Below, in pieces: positions 1 to 11,619 of a DNA stretch of 64,000 bases. A program made the translations under genes and the position numbers. The notes beneath the pieces were generated by a model, which did no database searches, was not told where the DNA came from, and saw only the letters and a list, made by a program, of their open reading frames with translations. This DNA is from Ramazzottius varieornatus (taxonomy: Eukaryota; Tardigrada; Eutardigrada; Parachela; Ramazzottiidae), in assembly GCA_001949185.1 (NCBI GenBank), contig BDGG01000002.1, forward strand, positions 7,902,772 to 7,966,771, read 5' to 3'. Position 1 is the stretch's first letter; each line of letters opens with the position of its first letter.

Positions 1-927
1 AGTGTTCTTCTGGTTCCAATAAAAAACAATATACCTGCAAACTATATAGATACCGGAAACTGCGGTGATAAAAAAAACCAGAAATATTCCATGGAAGGAA
101 TGGAGGTGGGAAGGCGGGCTGGAGGAATTTTGCGCGACTTGAATCGGGCACACGGAAGGAAAAGGGTAAACTTGGTGAGATAGTTAGGGTCCTCCTCCGC
201 ATATTTTTTGTGAATAGAAAACGAGGGTTCTCGTTTTCTTATGCGTAGGATCGAGAAATTTGTGAAAGTGCGACGGGTAGATAGGGAAGCTGTGGTGTAA
301 CGGTAACGGTAAAGTGAGCAAGCATGGAACATTCCGTCCGTCAGAAGCACTTACTGTCGTCTACCTACGTCGGCCATTACTGAACTTTTACCTTGACAAA
401 ACGCAGAAAGCGCTCATCGATATTTGCTTTTCGGTTTATCTCGGGCTACAGGTATGGCCCACGTCAAATTTAGCTCTCGCTAACCAATTTGCTTACTCTG
501 CAGTCTGCAATGTCCTGCTGCATGCTTCCTTCTTCAAGAGCATGCTCGATTTCATCGCTAAGTGGACAGGTTTACAAGTCGCCATATCCACCACATCACT
601 ACGCGAGGTTTACAAGGGAAACGTCCACACCTACACGGTAAAACATTCCAAGGCTCATCCTTCAATTCAGTCTCTTTCTAAAATTTAGCAAGGTACAAAT
701 TGGAGACCGGCAAACGGAGCGCGCGAGATCTTTTTCCCAAGTGGCGCAGGCCTTTAGCTAACAACAACGGAAAACTACGCCACTTAAAATAACAGTCTTT
801 GCCAACCTCCAAAGTCTGGGCAGCCGACGATTTCTCGGTTCCTGGAGATACAGGGGGTGTGGACGGGGTGCCTCAGTTCGGTTGTGAAACTTTACCGTAC
901 GCAAATTAAGGCTTGCCCCAGCTCGAC
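1..927. other. No supported gene; contains one hairpin repeat
   Basis: I see no convincing coding sequence here. A 124-codon open frame on the plus strand from 314 lacks an ATG start and has no recognisable motif. The only structured sequence is the palindromic hairpin copy at about 726-790. Confidence 0.4.
726..790. repeat. Palindromic hairpin repeat, copy 1
   Basis: Arms AAGTGGCGCA and TACGCCACTT flank a loop of about 30 bases. The outer arm keeps an AGATC motif. It belongs to the dispersed hairpin family described in the findings. Confidence 0.75.
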
Positions 928-1248
928 ATGATGGAAGATCCCGACGGACTTCGTGTATGCAAGACTGATGTTTGCGAACCTGATGACGATGACAAGCTAG
1001 GCGAGGAGCCGAAAGTGATATCTAGCGCAGTGGATGTCACTCAAGTCTGTTTCAACAACGAGGAAACTTATTCCATACCTGTCTTGACAAATTTTATACT
1101 TCAGCGTCCGGGTAGGTCCTAGGTGGCAAAACTCTGCTCCGGATTGGTTTCACCTTCCTTGTGACATGAATTCATGCCTGTGGTGTTTGTTCCAGCCGCA
1201 CCACCGGTATATATTGTGCCTGTCCATACCCGTAATGTCAATATTTGA
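928..1248 (+). CDS. Small acidic hypothetical protein (two exons)
   Basis: Exon 1 (928-1111) opens with MMEDPDG and is rich in Asp/Glu, including an EPDDDDK stretch and several cysteines. It ends at the donor GTAGGT. Exon 2 (1196-1248) follows a TTCCAG acceptor, and the phases match (G plus CC makes Ala). It ends in a short Pro/Val-rich tail and a TGA. The spliced product is 78 residues. I do not recognise a family. There is no signal peptide or membrane segment. Support rests on the matched splice sites and protein-like composition, so this could be a chance open frame or one part of a larger gene. Confidence 0.4.
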
Positions 1249-1487
1249 CATAATTAGTCGGGGAGAGAATTTATGCCGCACGGTTCTGCGTTAGTTGATA
1301 CAGTTTCAGCTTCCTTCAAGTGTGCTTTCATATTCTGGCCGGACACACAACCGCTCATATTTCATAAATGATGGGGAGAATATGCATAAATAATGTGTGC
1401 AGAAGGCCCCAATTGGGTCCACCAGCCCTACATTTGGCCAGAGAACACCACTTGGAGCAACAATGAGGCGGTAAACAACCTCGGTAC

Positions 1488-1557
1488 GATCGTTATCTCG
1501 AGTCGCGCACTTCCCTATGTTATTAACATGAGATGTGCGCCACTTCGGTTGAAGATC
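1488..1557. repeat. Palindromic hairpin repeat, copy 2 (diverged)
   Basis: GATCGTTATCTCGAGTCGCG pairs with GTGCGCCACTTCGGTTGAAG followed by GATC. It has the same layout as the other hairpins but more mismatches. Confidence 0.6.
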
Positions 1558-1961
1558 ATCCCGAGATCGTTTACCGGCCTTTCAATTATTCTTCCCCATA
1601 GCCGGAGTGAATCTTCGCGGGGAAGGCTAAGTGGGGAACCAGAGCACTAAGGGATCGTACAGTACCGAATCGGGCCGTCCTTGAACAAATAATATGCCAG
1701 CCTTATTTGGACTGCCAACGCTGTGTCAACTTTCGATATTCAGCCAGACAATGCAAATAACTTCTTCAAAAGAGATGCCTCGTTATATACACACTCTTCC
1801 TCGCAAAGGCCAAACAGCTTGCTTTTCACCGGCATTCAGGAGAGACATCATTGACGGACTGACTTGTCCCACTAGTAAAAACAATATACTGGCAAGTTGG
1901 TCAATTAACCACTTGTTTGCGCTTCGTAACGATGTCTTCCTTTCCTTGAAGACTTCTCTTT

Positions 1962-3104
1962 TTATGGACAGGGGGCTAAGCAAGCGTTTTGGTCGGACGG
2001 AGCAGCGAGCAGCTGAATCTACGAAAAGATCCAAACGAATAAAGTGAGACTTCCGGGTTATGTTAGACTGACGAGCCTTTACTCATTGTATCATACGCAC
2101 CGCGAAAGTCAGTGGGTTACTTGTTTCGTTGTTCCGGTCAATTCCTATGACAGAGTAGTATTGTACTGTGGTGGTTGCAGGTGCGAATGGTTCCAGGTAG
2201 ACTTCGAGGGTATTGGCATCCACATTGATGTACCGCGTTAAATCCGAGTTGGAACTGCTCGTCGCCGCTAGCAGGAATTGTATGGGTCTTGCTCCGAACC
2301 CAGCCTACCACGAAAGAGAAAGTTGAGAAATCGTAGTAAATCGTCAAACTCGAAGTCCACTTATTAGGTGATTGAAAGAACACGCTTAGAAAAATTCGAA
2401 GCAATACGCAGGAAGCGGGCAATGACTCGAATCAGGTCGTCATCTCAAGTGGCGCGCTTGTTCCTTGTTGCTGACTGAGAGCGTGCGCAACTTGGGAAAC
2501 GATCTGGCTCAGCTCATTCGCATGCGTCCCAAATACTGTATCCATCTGGTGCGACTACAAAAGTGTGGACTTTTTGTGTGAACAAGAAGCTTCTGGGTTA
2601 TGGTTTGAAACATTACCGTCATACCGGGACGGTCAGATTGAGTCCGGCGATTGCGGCATAGGCTCCCAAGCATCCGCTGACACTGAAGGGCGCAGTCAGA
2701 CCTGCGGTTGCGTTCAGCTGGAAAGTACCGCGGCAAACTCGGCTAGCTGTTGTCACGAAGGCACTGCCACATAAACAGCGACTCGGCTTGATGAGAGTAG
2801 TATTGGAAGTCCTGCAGGTCGTTCCGTAGTTGAAACATTTCTGACCAATCAGGGAACACGGACATCCATATGTGGACTTCATGGTCTGACTGCTGCAGGA
2901 AGAGTTTAGCGTGGAGTCGAAGGAAGAATTTCCGAACAAGTCGAACGGCCTGATGCCAAGTGGGACAACACTGAAGATCGCCGAAGACAACCAAACCGGG
3001 ACGACCAAGAGCACGAAATTATTTAAACCTTTCAATTTTAGCTCTACTCGCGAAGTGACTTCTCTGAACATTTTGAAAATATAGTATGAGGTTTTCAGCT
3101 TCAT
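1962..3104 (-). CDS. Putative secreted Cys-rich protein (three exons)
   Basis: Read on the minus strand, the first exon starts at 3104, or at a second Met at 3071. It has a hydrophobic segment (FVLLVVPVWLSSAIFS) that looks like a signal peptide. A cysteine-rich region with many N-glycosylation sequons follows (for example YGCPC, CRTSNTT, SRCLCG). It ends at CCG with the donor GTATGA. The second exon (from about 2312) follows a GGTAG acceptor in phase 0 and encodes a Thr-rich, extracellular-looking stretch ending near 2110 at GTGCGT. The third exon (2018-1962) ends with CLAPCP and a stop. No family is recognised. It looks like a surface or secreted protein. The exon chain is my inference and could be incomplete. 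Confidence 0.45.
2427..2515. repeat. Palindromic hairpin repeat, copy 3
   Basis: CTCAAGTGGCGCGC pairs with GCGTGCGCAACTTGGG, and outer arms GGTCGTCAT and ACGATCTGG extend the stem. It lies in an intron of the putative secreted protein. Confidence 0.7.
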
Positions 3105-3333
3105 TAGACTTCTTTTCTGATGATTTCTAGCCTGTTCGGTCCGATCGATGGTGAAGAACTCCTTCGGGCAAGAAGATGACCTATTTGAAGTTCAAAAAAT
3201 CTCATTTCCGCCTCCACTGAAAAAACGGTACCATGATACAGGAAGTAAAACATCGCACTGCAAAACAAGTAAGAAATAAACAAATCGCAAAAACGTTCTT
3301 TGAAAAAACAAGAAAGATGTGGACTTATTTGAG

Positions 3334-6300
3334 TTATTTCCAGGCGTGCTTGAGTGCTTTGGCATTGGCTAAATTACGAACAATCACAGAGGCAACTGTT
3401 AGGACCAGCATGACCACCGATAATATCCAGTAGTCAAAACTGTCACTCAGCACGTCAAACAACGCTGACGGCGTTACACGCGTAAAACATAAATCTGCAA
3501 AAAAATCACCGTTGTCAGACAAAGCCTCGTTGTTTTGTAATAATCCAATTAACGCAAAGAATTTTTTTCTGATATTTTTCCGTTGTTGGTCCCCTGCTCA
3601 CATTCGACAATTTTCTGCGACTTTTTCTTACCTAAACCGAATGCAAAAACGAGTGACAGCGACTCCAACCCTGCCACTTCCGTCACCATACCGCGTATCC
3701 TATACGCCTTCTTGTAGTAATTTATTATATTCTCAGTGACCATCGGTAGTTCGGGAGCGTAAGGGATCAAGCCTTCCTCCCGCTCAGCCTGCGTGGGTAT
3801 CATCGGTCTGCGAGGATCAAGCAGGAACTTTGGAATGCGCATAATCGATCCGGACGACAATGCAACTGTAAGAAAGCCACATTCGCCCTGGATGAATCCG
3901 ACAAATAACAGCCGGTAAACGAAACGTACAAGATCGTTATTGTAAGTGGCAACGCTTTCAGTGTTATTGGGTGATAGCGTGCGTCCCTTAGAAAAATGAT
4001 CATGTCGACTTCCCTGAGTGGCGCACGCTTTCATTCTTAGTGGCGCGAAGAGTACGCCGCTCGAGACGAAAATATTGAGTGTTTCGTAAACCAACTCCCG
4101 GATGATCCTCTTACCGATTATGTCTTTGTAGGTAATGCCTTCCACCGTCACCGAATCTTTCATCGCGTCGACGAAGCCGGGAAGTCTGAAGGAGGCCGTG
4201 GAAATGTTGGGTTTCTCGTGGGACTCCAGTGAGGAGAAGTAGGTCTTGTTGGGCTTGTCGAAGCCTCGGTACATCTCCACCACATTGATCTCACTCTGCC
4301 TGACTTTCTCATTCCAATAAGAAAGCTAATACAGAAAACAGAAAAATGTTTACTGATATTGACGTCCTTGTCGAGGAGAAATGGCGACTTACCATCAGCC
4401 AGTTCTCGGCGTGGATCAGCTGGCAAGGTCCACGAGCTCTTCTGTAAGTCTGACTGATAAGGACACGCCCAGTTATTCCATCCATACCGACCATCTTCAA
4501 GTAAGCTGTAACAAGAAAGATTACTTTTCTTCCAGGTACTTATGCTGAAGAATGTGGAGAAAAGTCTGTCCGAACAGCCATGTGGGAGGTCGGCAGACGA
4601 AACTCACAAACCCCGTCGCATAAAGCGAAGCGTGTTTTCATTTTTAATAGATAAAGGCGTGCGTCACTTAGAAAAACTATCTGGGCGAATTCATTTTCGA
4701 CGTGCCGAATACCAATCAGTCTGGAAAGTCCACCTTACGTTTCTTAACGTCGTCTAGTCCTTCGACAACTACTGCGACCAAGTTAGGGTTGATGTACTTG
4801 TAGAGTACTCGGCGATCCGCCAAGACCTTTCCTTGAGAATGTACTGCGTCGTGTGGTCGCTTTGGCGCAACAGCGACCACCGATTCGCCATGTGAAACCA
4901 ATGTGGAATTCCAAAGTTCCACGGCTTTCCAACCCTATCAGGAAAACATCTTTGGCCTTATTTTCTAAAGTTCACAGATGTTAAGTTGAAACTGAAAAGT
5001 TGGCTTGCTTGGTTCATTCGTTTTACTCGGAAGCCTCGAGTAACACCCGTCCTCGGATCGGTATAGAAGATATGTAAAGTCCTGGTCAGGAACTCTGCAG
5101 TCTCGGCAGAGTCGAGAGCGGGATGGATCTCTACGTTCAAATCTTCATCCAGCACGAAGATGGCTTCGAGATGGTCGTTCGTCATGACGGGAATAAGGCC
5201 ACTTTGAAGTATCGGACGGTTCATACGGACGGCTGGGCCCAGTTCCTCACCCGTCACACAGTCGAAGAAAAACAAGACTCCGTCGCCTGTCTTCTGGAAC
5301 AAAAAGCTGAGTCAAAATGACTGTGAAAGTTGGGCAAGGAGACTTGACAAGATAGTTTTTTCAAGTGGCGTACGTTCCCAACCACGAACACAGAACGGTG
5401 CGCCACTTGGAAAAACAATCTTGTCAAGTTCCGAAGTGGCGCACGTCATCAGAGCAACTGGCTGACAGAGTGCGCCACTTGGGAAAGCGATGTTGTTGAA
5501 TTTGTTTGGCTTCAGATTTCTGAACGTCCACGAAAAACAGGACAAGACAACAAAATATACAAAAGAAATTGTACCTTATCAACGCCAACAATCACAGCTT
5601 GACTCGGGAATGGCGCATGCGCGCCGGTTCGTTGCAGGTAGAACTGCACAGGACGGTCTTTAGGTGACACAAGATTTTCTGCTTGGAGCGAGTAGAGAAT
5701 GTTGCCATTGCGGCTGTCCATACCGACAATCTAAGAGAAGTGATTGTGAATGGTGATCTCAACTGACTGAATGGATGGTTGCTTACTTTTCCTTTGCCGG
5801 TTATGCCGACGATGATCTTGTGCGTATTAAAGTAGTCTCTTTCCAGCTGGTCCTTCTGGAAGAATTTGCCAGTGCGGAGGCCCGCTTGCAGTCGTCTGAC
5901 AATAACCTCCGCGAACTTCTTCAGCTGGAGAGCTTGAGAGAGGAGTCGCTTGGTGAAGCGAACGATGAACGAGCCTTTTTCCTCGAACTCTTGTTCCACC
6001 AACGCTTCGATGTCTGATATGGGCAGATCGACGATGGCGGCTGTCTCGATAGTGGAGAGGGCTTCGTCCCTCTGCCACAGTATTTTTCCTGTATCAGAAG
6101 AATATTTCAGTTAGTCTGAAAAATATACATCAGCTTGAACTACTGAGGGACAGAACGAGCAGGGCCCAGGCAAGCAAACGCGACAAGATCCCCTTCCTAA
6201 GTGGCGCATCTTTCCGTTGCTATCGGCTTAGCGCGTGCGCCACTTGCGAAACACTCTTGTCAAGATTTCCAGTGGCGCACGGGTTCAGCTGATAACGATG

Positions 6301-8225
6301 TAAAATGCGCCGCTCGAAAAACCGATCTTGTCGAGTTCGTTTGTCGGACTTGCAATTCTGATGTTAATCTGTTTACGTCCGCTGAATTATCGTTTCTTCC
6401 TCTTTTCTTTTACCTTGAGTGAAGTATCCGATGACATCGCTGTCGCTCCAAAACAGCACGGACGGTTTTGCACAGGACGAGTCTTTCCTTGGAATGAAGA
6501 CAGCTCGCTGGGCGTTACCATACGCGCTGGGAAAACTGAAGGGTTCCGAGGTCAAAGAAACGGTCGTGAATCCACGAGAATCGAAGGCTGCGGTCCCTAA
6601 TGTAGCCCGCTTATTGGCGACTTCTAAGGCCAGGACTTCGGTGCCCGAGCAAGAAGTAACGGAGCCAACGAATCTCTGGACCAGTTTGATTTCGCCATTT
6701 GGGTGGATCTGTAGCAAGAGGCTTACTCCACCAGCACTCAGACTGAACAATCCGTCGGTCTCTAGGTTCTGGAGAGAAACGTTCTTCCCCTCCACTGGAA
6801 ATTCTCCGAGCTCCTACAGCAGATGATCTCGTTTGAAAGTAAGTATTGATACTAAATGCAGGTGTTCGCCACCTACATGTACTGATATTAGATGAGGTTC
6901 TCTACTGCTTTCTCCGCTCGACTGACTTAAAAGTTGTCGCTGGGCTGCATTATAGCATATCACGAAAGGAGAAACCTGGGACGCAGGCTGTACCAAGCGA
7001 CACCTGGAATAACAGAGTTCACCTTAAACAATCAAAACAAACAGCTTCACCGGACGAACGAAAGAAAGTATAGTTATAAGTTACGAGTCAGATGCTTACT
7101 CAGATCTCAAGGGATCTATGCTGACGGATCGTTCGATATCATTCTCCTTGGCTTCGCCGGTTTCGGATGACAGGCGCTTGATGGTGAGCTTATCCTGGTT
7201 GATGCCGACCACGACCAGCTCACCGGAATGTGAAGCGAACGCATAACGTTTAAGGATATTTGGGCTACAATAATATCGACATGAGAACGACGACGAAAAT
7301 TCGCAGTCCACGAAAAGAACACCGAAGTGGACATACCTTCTAACATCCCACAGCGTGTTCTTGGTTTTCGTGTTAACAGCATACATTCCATCCGAATTTG
7401 CGCACACGATACCTATGATCTTATAGCTTACGTGAAAGAATTCGGAAGAGCAGCTGTATATTTTGTAGTATGCGAAATTCGAAAGACTCACGGTTAGCAT
7501 CCTTGGGCGACTCTGTGGTTTTCGTAATACCGACACAAGAACCGGAATTTCCGCTCTTGCCACCGAACCATTTCTCCCATTTGAAAGCACCGGTCAGGCT
7601 ATCGTAACAGCGCAGAGAGCGACCTCGGTTGAGCAGAACGCAAATTTCTGCGAAAAAAAATACAGTAGAGGGCCTCCCCGGTATGCAGACGAACCAAAAC
7701 AGCGTTCTTCACCAACTCGCGCATCCATCAGGAAGACACGCTCCTGCCGTCACTTTAACTGCCGACGTCGTGCGTATTCATTGTCAGAAACGTACCTTCA
7801 CCGACCGTCACAGCCGACGAGATCGTCCCGTTCGCGTTATTTTCGAACACCTGTCTCCACGCTGCAAAATTAAACAAAATTTCAGCACTTCACTTACAAG
7901 ACCCAATACTAACACTCACCTATTTCTCCGTAGTTGACGTCGATCGCTGCCAGGACATTCTGTTCAGTGTAGGTGTAGACCAAAGACCGCGACGCACCGC
8001 TCTGGCTAGCGGATAATAGCACTTCAATGGGGCGTCCAATAAACTGCAGACTCCTGCAAAAGATTCTCAGGCACCATGTCGCACACTACTTTCGAAGACA
8101 AAGATCACTTACCAATCGTGCAGTCCAATCTGATCCTCGTGGATCGCCTGGATGACTTTCGCCAAGGAGCAAAGGACGATGAGACAGCTGATCACGTTGA
8201 GGAGCGATCGCAACTGAGAATCCAT
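3334..8225 (-). CDS. EMC1: ER membrane protein complex subunit 1 (EMC1), multi-exon
   Basis: This is the large lumenal subunit of the ER membrane complex, which inserts tail-anchored and multipass proteins into the ER membrane. The start at 8225 (MDSQLRSLLNV) opens a signal peptide, and the mature protein begins near AIHEDQIGLHDW as in animal EMC1. Exons down the minus strand encode the PQQ-like beta-propeller repeats and then the C-terminal DUF1620 region. The most diagnostic matches are LLDPRRPMIPTQ, EGLIPYAPE, YKYINPNLVAVVVEG and FINYY-type motifs near 3.7-4.8 kb. The last exon has a single membrane helix (YWILSVVMLVLTVASVIV) and the terminal ALKHAWK, matching the conserved end of the family. 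Introns carry at least three tandem hairpin pairs. One intron (3866-4114) is 249 bp and open in frame. Exact exon edges were not all resolved. Confidence 0.93.
3929..4066. repeat. Tandem pair of palindromic hairpins in an EMC1 intron (copies 4-5)
   Basis: The first unit spans about 3929-4003 (AGATCGTTAT..TAAGTGGC paired with GCGTCCCTTAG..ATGATC). The second spans about 4006-4066 (TGAGTGGCGCACGC paired with TACGCCGCTCGA). Both sit inside the intron at 3866-4114. Confidence 0.75.
4646..4686. repeat. Half copy of the hairpin repeat
   Basis: Only the right arm is clear (GCGTGCGTCACTTAG then AAAAACTATCTGG). No left arm is seen. It lies in an EMC1 intron. Confidence 0.5.
5343..5502. repeat. Tandem pair of palindromic hairpins in an EMC1 intron (copies 6-7)
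   Basis: Two complete units abut. The outer arm TTGACAAGATAG of the first pairs with CAATCTTGTCAAG. The second repeats AAGTGGCGCACG and GTGCGCCACTTGGG. This is one of the cleanest examples of the tandem form. Confidence 0.85.
6181..6349. repeat. Tandem pair of palindromic hairpins in an EMC1 intron (copies 8-9)
   Basis: CGACAAGATC at the left end pairs with CTCTTGTCAAG of unit one. Unit two runs from AGTGGCGCACGG to GCGCCGCTCG and the outer arm CCGATCTTGTCGAG. Confidence 0.85.
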
Positions 8226-8372
8226 TTCGATGAGCAAAGCCCGCGTCTCAATGTAACATCTAGCATATCATTCCGGCATCCAAAGCTCTTTCAGTCTGAA
8301 GTCTGAACTTCGGAGAGGGAAAGACCACCATGATTGGTTGACCGAAGAACTGTAAGTTAAGTTAGATTTTGG

Positions 8373-8931
8373 CAGTGATGGACGGATAATTTACCCACAG
8401 TGTCAGCCAGGTAAACATTCCGTGCTACTCAGCATGGCTCGCCATATCATGGTAAAGACCCGAAATGGTTCGGATTGGTGAGATTCAATCGGGGTACCGG
8501 AATGTTTACCTGCCGAACACTGTTTACCCAGCCTAATATCAAAAATAATGCAATTGTCTCGTACGACCTGCCAAGAGAGGCTAAAACTGATAGTTTGGTA
8601 ATCGGTGCGTAAATCCTGTCTGCACTAATCAGGAGGCCTGATGTTTGAACGACATTCGACACGATTTTTTAAGCCTGAAAAATTCTGATTGATTGATTTC
8701 TGTCTTTCCGTGGGGCTTTAACTTGATGTTGGGAAGCCGTTGCTTGTTTTCCGTATTCCTGTAATGCTTCATGAACTTGGCGAAGTGAGTCATCACACGC
8801 GCGAAACATCCCTTAGGGAATTGGTAGGGCGAAATTTCCGGACCGGGGTTCAACTGTACGCGTTCATGAAGTTCATGAAGCTAGTTCATGAAGCATTACA
8901 GTACGCTGGGTAAATCACCCGTCCAACGCTG
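8373..8931. mobile_element. MITE-like element with nested inverted repeats between EMC1 and the MADF gene
   Basis: The ends CAGTGATGGACGGATAATTT (left) and CAGCGTTGGACGGGTGATTT (right, reverse complement) form imperfect terminal inverted repeats starting with CAGNG, as in hAT-type elements. Inside, AGGTAAACATTCCG at about 8410 recurs inverted at about 8500, and TGTAATGCTTCATGAACT at 8759 recurs inverted at 8882. No transposase frame is present, so it would be non-autonomous. I could not find a clean target-site duplication. It occupies most of the spacer between the divergent EMC1 and MADF starts. Confidence 0.6.
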
Positions 8932-9113
8932 CTCTGGTCTCTACTCTCTAGCTCTACTCTGTACATTTTCATCCAGGTTCCAGAACAATAATTAGTTTTT
9001 CGCGCTTCCAGAACACGCACGCTCTCGGGCGGGTTTCCTTTGCGCCCAGCTCCCAGCCACCGATCAGGACATTCAGGTCGCGGGACACGGTATTGGCTGC
9101 TGCCTATCGCGGC

Positions 9114-11347
9114 ATGATGGAAGGCGATTCAAGCACGACTGAGATGGACTCCGTGGACGATGGTCTGGCTGATTCTCAGTGGGATTTGTTCAGGGAAGCT
9201 CTCATCACTGAAGTACGAAAGCATCCTACTCTGTTCGGTCGAAAACACCGGGATACAGCTCGACGGAAGGAAGCGTGGGTGACTATCGCCGAAACACTGG
9301 AACGATTCATGGACGACAGTTCGAACGATAAAGCAATAATGAACTATCCTGATTCCCAGATTCTTTCATCCGCAATATCTTTCCCACAGAAGTAAAACGA
9401 TCGGAAAATTGCAAGAAGGCTTGGGAGAATCTGAAAACTGCATACTCTCGTGAGCTTAAGATTGAGCTTGAAAGAAAGGTAAAAGGTTTACCTGAAAAGA
9501 TGCCGGCGTGGAAATTCTTTCATAGCACAGAGTTCGTCCGACCTATCAAATTCGCAGGTTGGTTGCTTTCTTCTCTTCCCATCACATATGATGATATTGT
9601 TGTTGTACCCAGCTTACCCAGGAGAAACGCGGGTCGGAGGCAATCAGAGAAGAATCCGGAAACAGCACGAATTTCGAGTGATGAAACCGTGGAGATTGGC
9701 GAAAGCGAAGGTCCACCTCCATCTGAGCCTGACATTGGTGATCAACGGGACGACAGCGATCCTTCTTACGAATTCCCGGAGCCTCTGTGTAATGCTTTTC
9801 CTGTGTTAAAGGGTTCAGCGAACTAAGTTGACATTTTTTGAAGTGGCGCAGTGTTTATTGGCTGAAAGCGTGTGCCATTGAGAAACGACCTTACCGAGTT
9901 CCGTTAAATAGGTTCCATTCGTGTTCTGACGGTATAACGATTTTAACTCTTAGGTCGGTCTTCTCGTCTGGCCGTCGGTGATGACGATAGTGATCATGGG
10001 GAAAACGAAGTAGACACCCAGCACAATAATGACAAAGGTTCTCACTGGAACCGATTCCGAAAAGCTCTGATTCGTGAAGTACAGAAGCACACAGTTCTGT
10101 ACGATCAACGCCTGCGACAAGGATGTGACAGTAGAGACAGACGGAAGAAAGCCTGGAGTTCTGCTACGAGAGCGGTGCGTGGATTCTTGGACGAAAGCCT
10201 GAACGGTATTTCTATTCATTTTGATGCTGTGCCCTTATTTGAGAGGTAGGCAATCCAGCTCGGCAAGATTGTTTTCTCAAGCGGCGCACGTTCTTAGCCG
10301 ATAACACTGGAAGCTTGCGTCACTTGAGGGAGGAATCTTGTCGAGTTATCTTGTCGATTTCCGTTCTGTTGTTTGGAAAGGATTAACACAAATGGCTTTT
10401 TTCCGGACAGAGGAAGAAAGCGTTGAAGAGTGCAAGAAAAGTTGGGCGCGTTTGAGGATGGCCTTCCATCGAGAAATTCAGATCGAGCATCGCAACACGA
10501 ACAAACCCCAGAAGCAACCATGGAAATTTTTTCACAGCTTGGACTTCCTGTGGCAGGATTGTCGAATTGGAAGGTTGGTTCTCCCTGTTTTTCTTTTTCG
10601 ATTTCTCTTTCCGCATGACAACCGTTTGCTTACAGTTCGCAGAAGAGCGATCGGAAGATGAAAGTCCAAAAGCCTAAACTGTCCGAAAGCAGCAAAGCTG
10701 CCCGTTCTGCATCTCCTGACTCTAGTCCTGCCGGCCGAACTCGACCGACCAAGAAACTACGACAGGGGGGTTCGATGACAGAAGTAAGAGAAACATCCAC
10801 TCCCACCCTGCCTGAAGCGGAAACGAATTGTTCGTCTCTACCTGAGCGGGAAGTGGACGAGGAACAGGATAACAGTGACGCGGCTTTCCAAAAGTCTTCA
10901 GGTAACGTTGTTCCTCGATCTCTTAATAAATTACCTGCTAACGATGAAGTGTCAGTATCGAACTTTGAACTTTGTTTGTCTGTAGGTCGAATATCTCCGA
11001 GCAGGGAACCCACAGACACCCTCGAAGAGTACGTTCACTTCCCCAACGATCTCGAAAGAAGGCCATCACCGGTTCGGCCGTGCCTCCTCCCAATGAGCCT
11101 GTACTAGACGAAATGGACTATCAAGGTACTCGTGGTAATATGCTTTCTCGATGATATATCCGAGAAGGTTGCATGTGGTTTAACGTTTTTGGTGCGAGCT
11201 TGGGCATCGCGGATCAAGAATTACGACGCTCGGCAGAGGCGAGCTTTGATGAGGCGTGTGAACGACTGTTTCGATGATATGGAGGCCGCCTTCGAACGCT
11301 CGGCCACGATTTCATCTTCAAGCGGAGGGAGGTACTTGCCATATTGA
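9114..11347 (+). CDS. Tandem MADF-domain putative DNA-binding protein
   Basis: MADF (Adf-1-like, Myb/SANT-related) domains bind DNA in chromatin and transcription regulators. The start is ATG 9114 (MMEGDSSTTEMDS). The first MADF runs from FREALITEVRKHPTLF through KKAWENLKTAYSREL to PAWKFFHSTEFV. An acidic linker follows, and then a second MADF from FRKALIREVQKHTVLYDQ through ECKKSWARLRMAFHREI to QPWKFFHSLDFL. The aromatic positions of the fold are kept in both. The C-terminal part is Ser/Pro-rich with a basic patch (RSRKKA). It ends in a helical, basic-acidic segment (RRALMRRVNDCFDDMEAAF) resembling the BESS-type tail found in MADF proteins. Hairpin repeats occupy two introns, and phase agrees across the intron between exons ending SLN and starting EEES. 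Some joins and the exact C-terminus are uncertain. The gene diverges from EMC1. Confidence 0.72.
9821..9902. repeat. Palindromic hairpin repeat, copy 10
   Basis: GAAGTGGCGCAG pairs with the degraded GTGTGCCATTGAG. The outer arms are AAGTTGACA and CGACCTTACCGAG. It lies in a MADF gene intron. Confidence 0.65.
10260..10347. repeat. Palindromic hairpin repeat, copy 11
   Basis: TCGGCAAGATTG pairs with GAATCTTGTCGAG, and CTCAAGCGGCGCACG pairs with GCTTGCGTCACTTGAG. It lies in a MADF gene intron. Confidence 0.75.
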
Positions 11348-11619
11348 TCTCGTGATGTGCTACGACGCACCGTTATGAGTTCATGTGCATTTCATGAAGG
11401 CACTTTGATTGTCTGGGCCGCTAAAGTACTTGTGGACGGTACGAGAAAGCAGACGAATAAAACAGATTATTCCCTCTGACAAGGGGACCTCCAGACCATG
11501 TCATACACCGATCATGTTACAAGGTTTCCATAATTTTTTTGAAATTCTTAACGTTCCAAAGTTTTCGTACGTGTACTGAAACTTTTGTTCAAATTAGTTC
11601 TTGTCAAAAAGTTGGTTTT

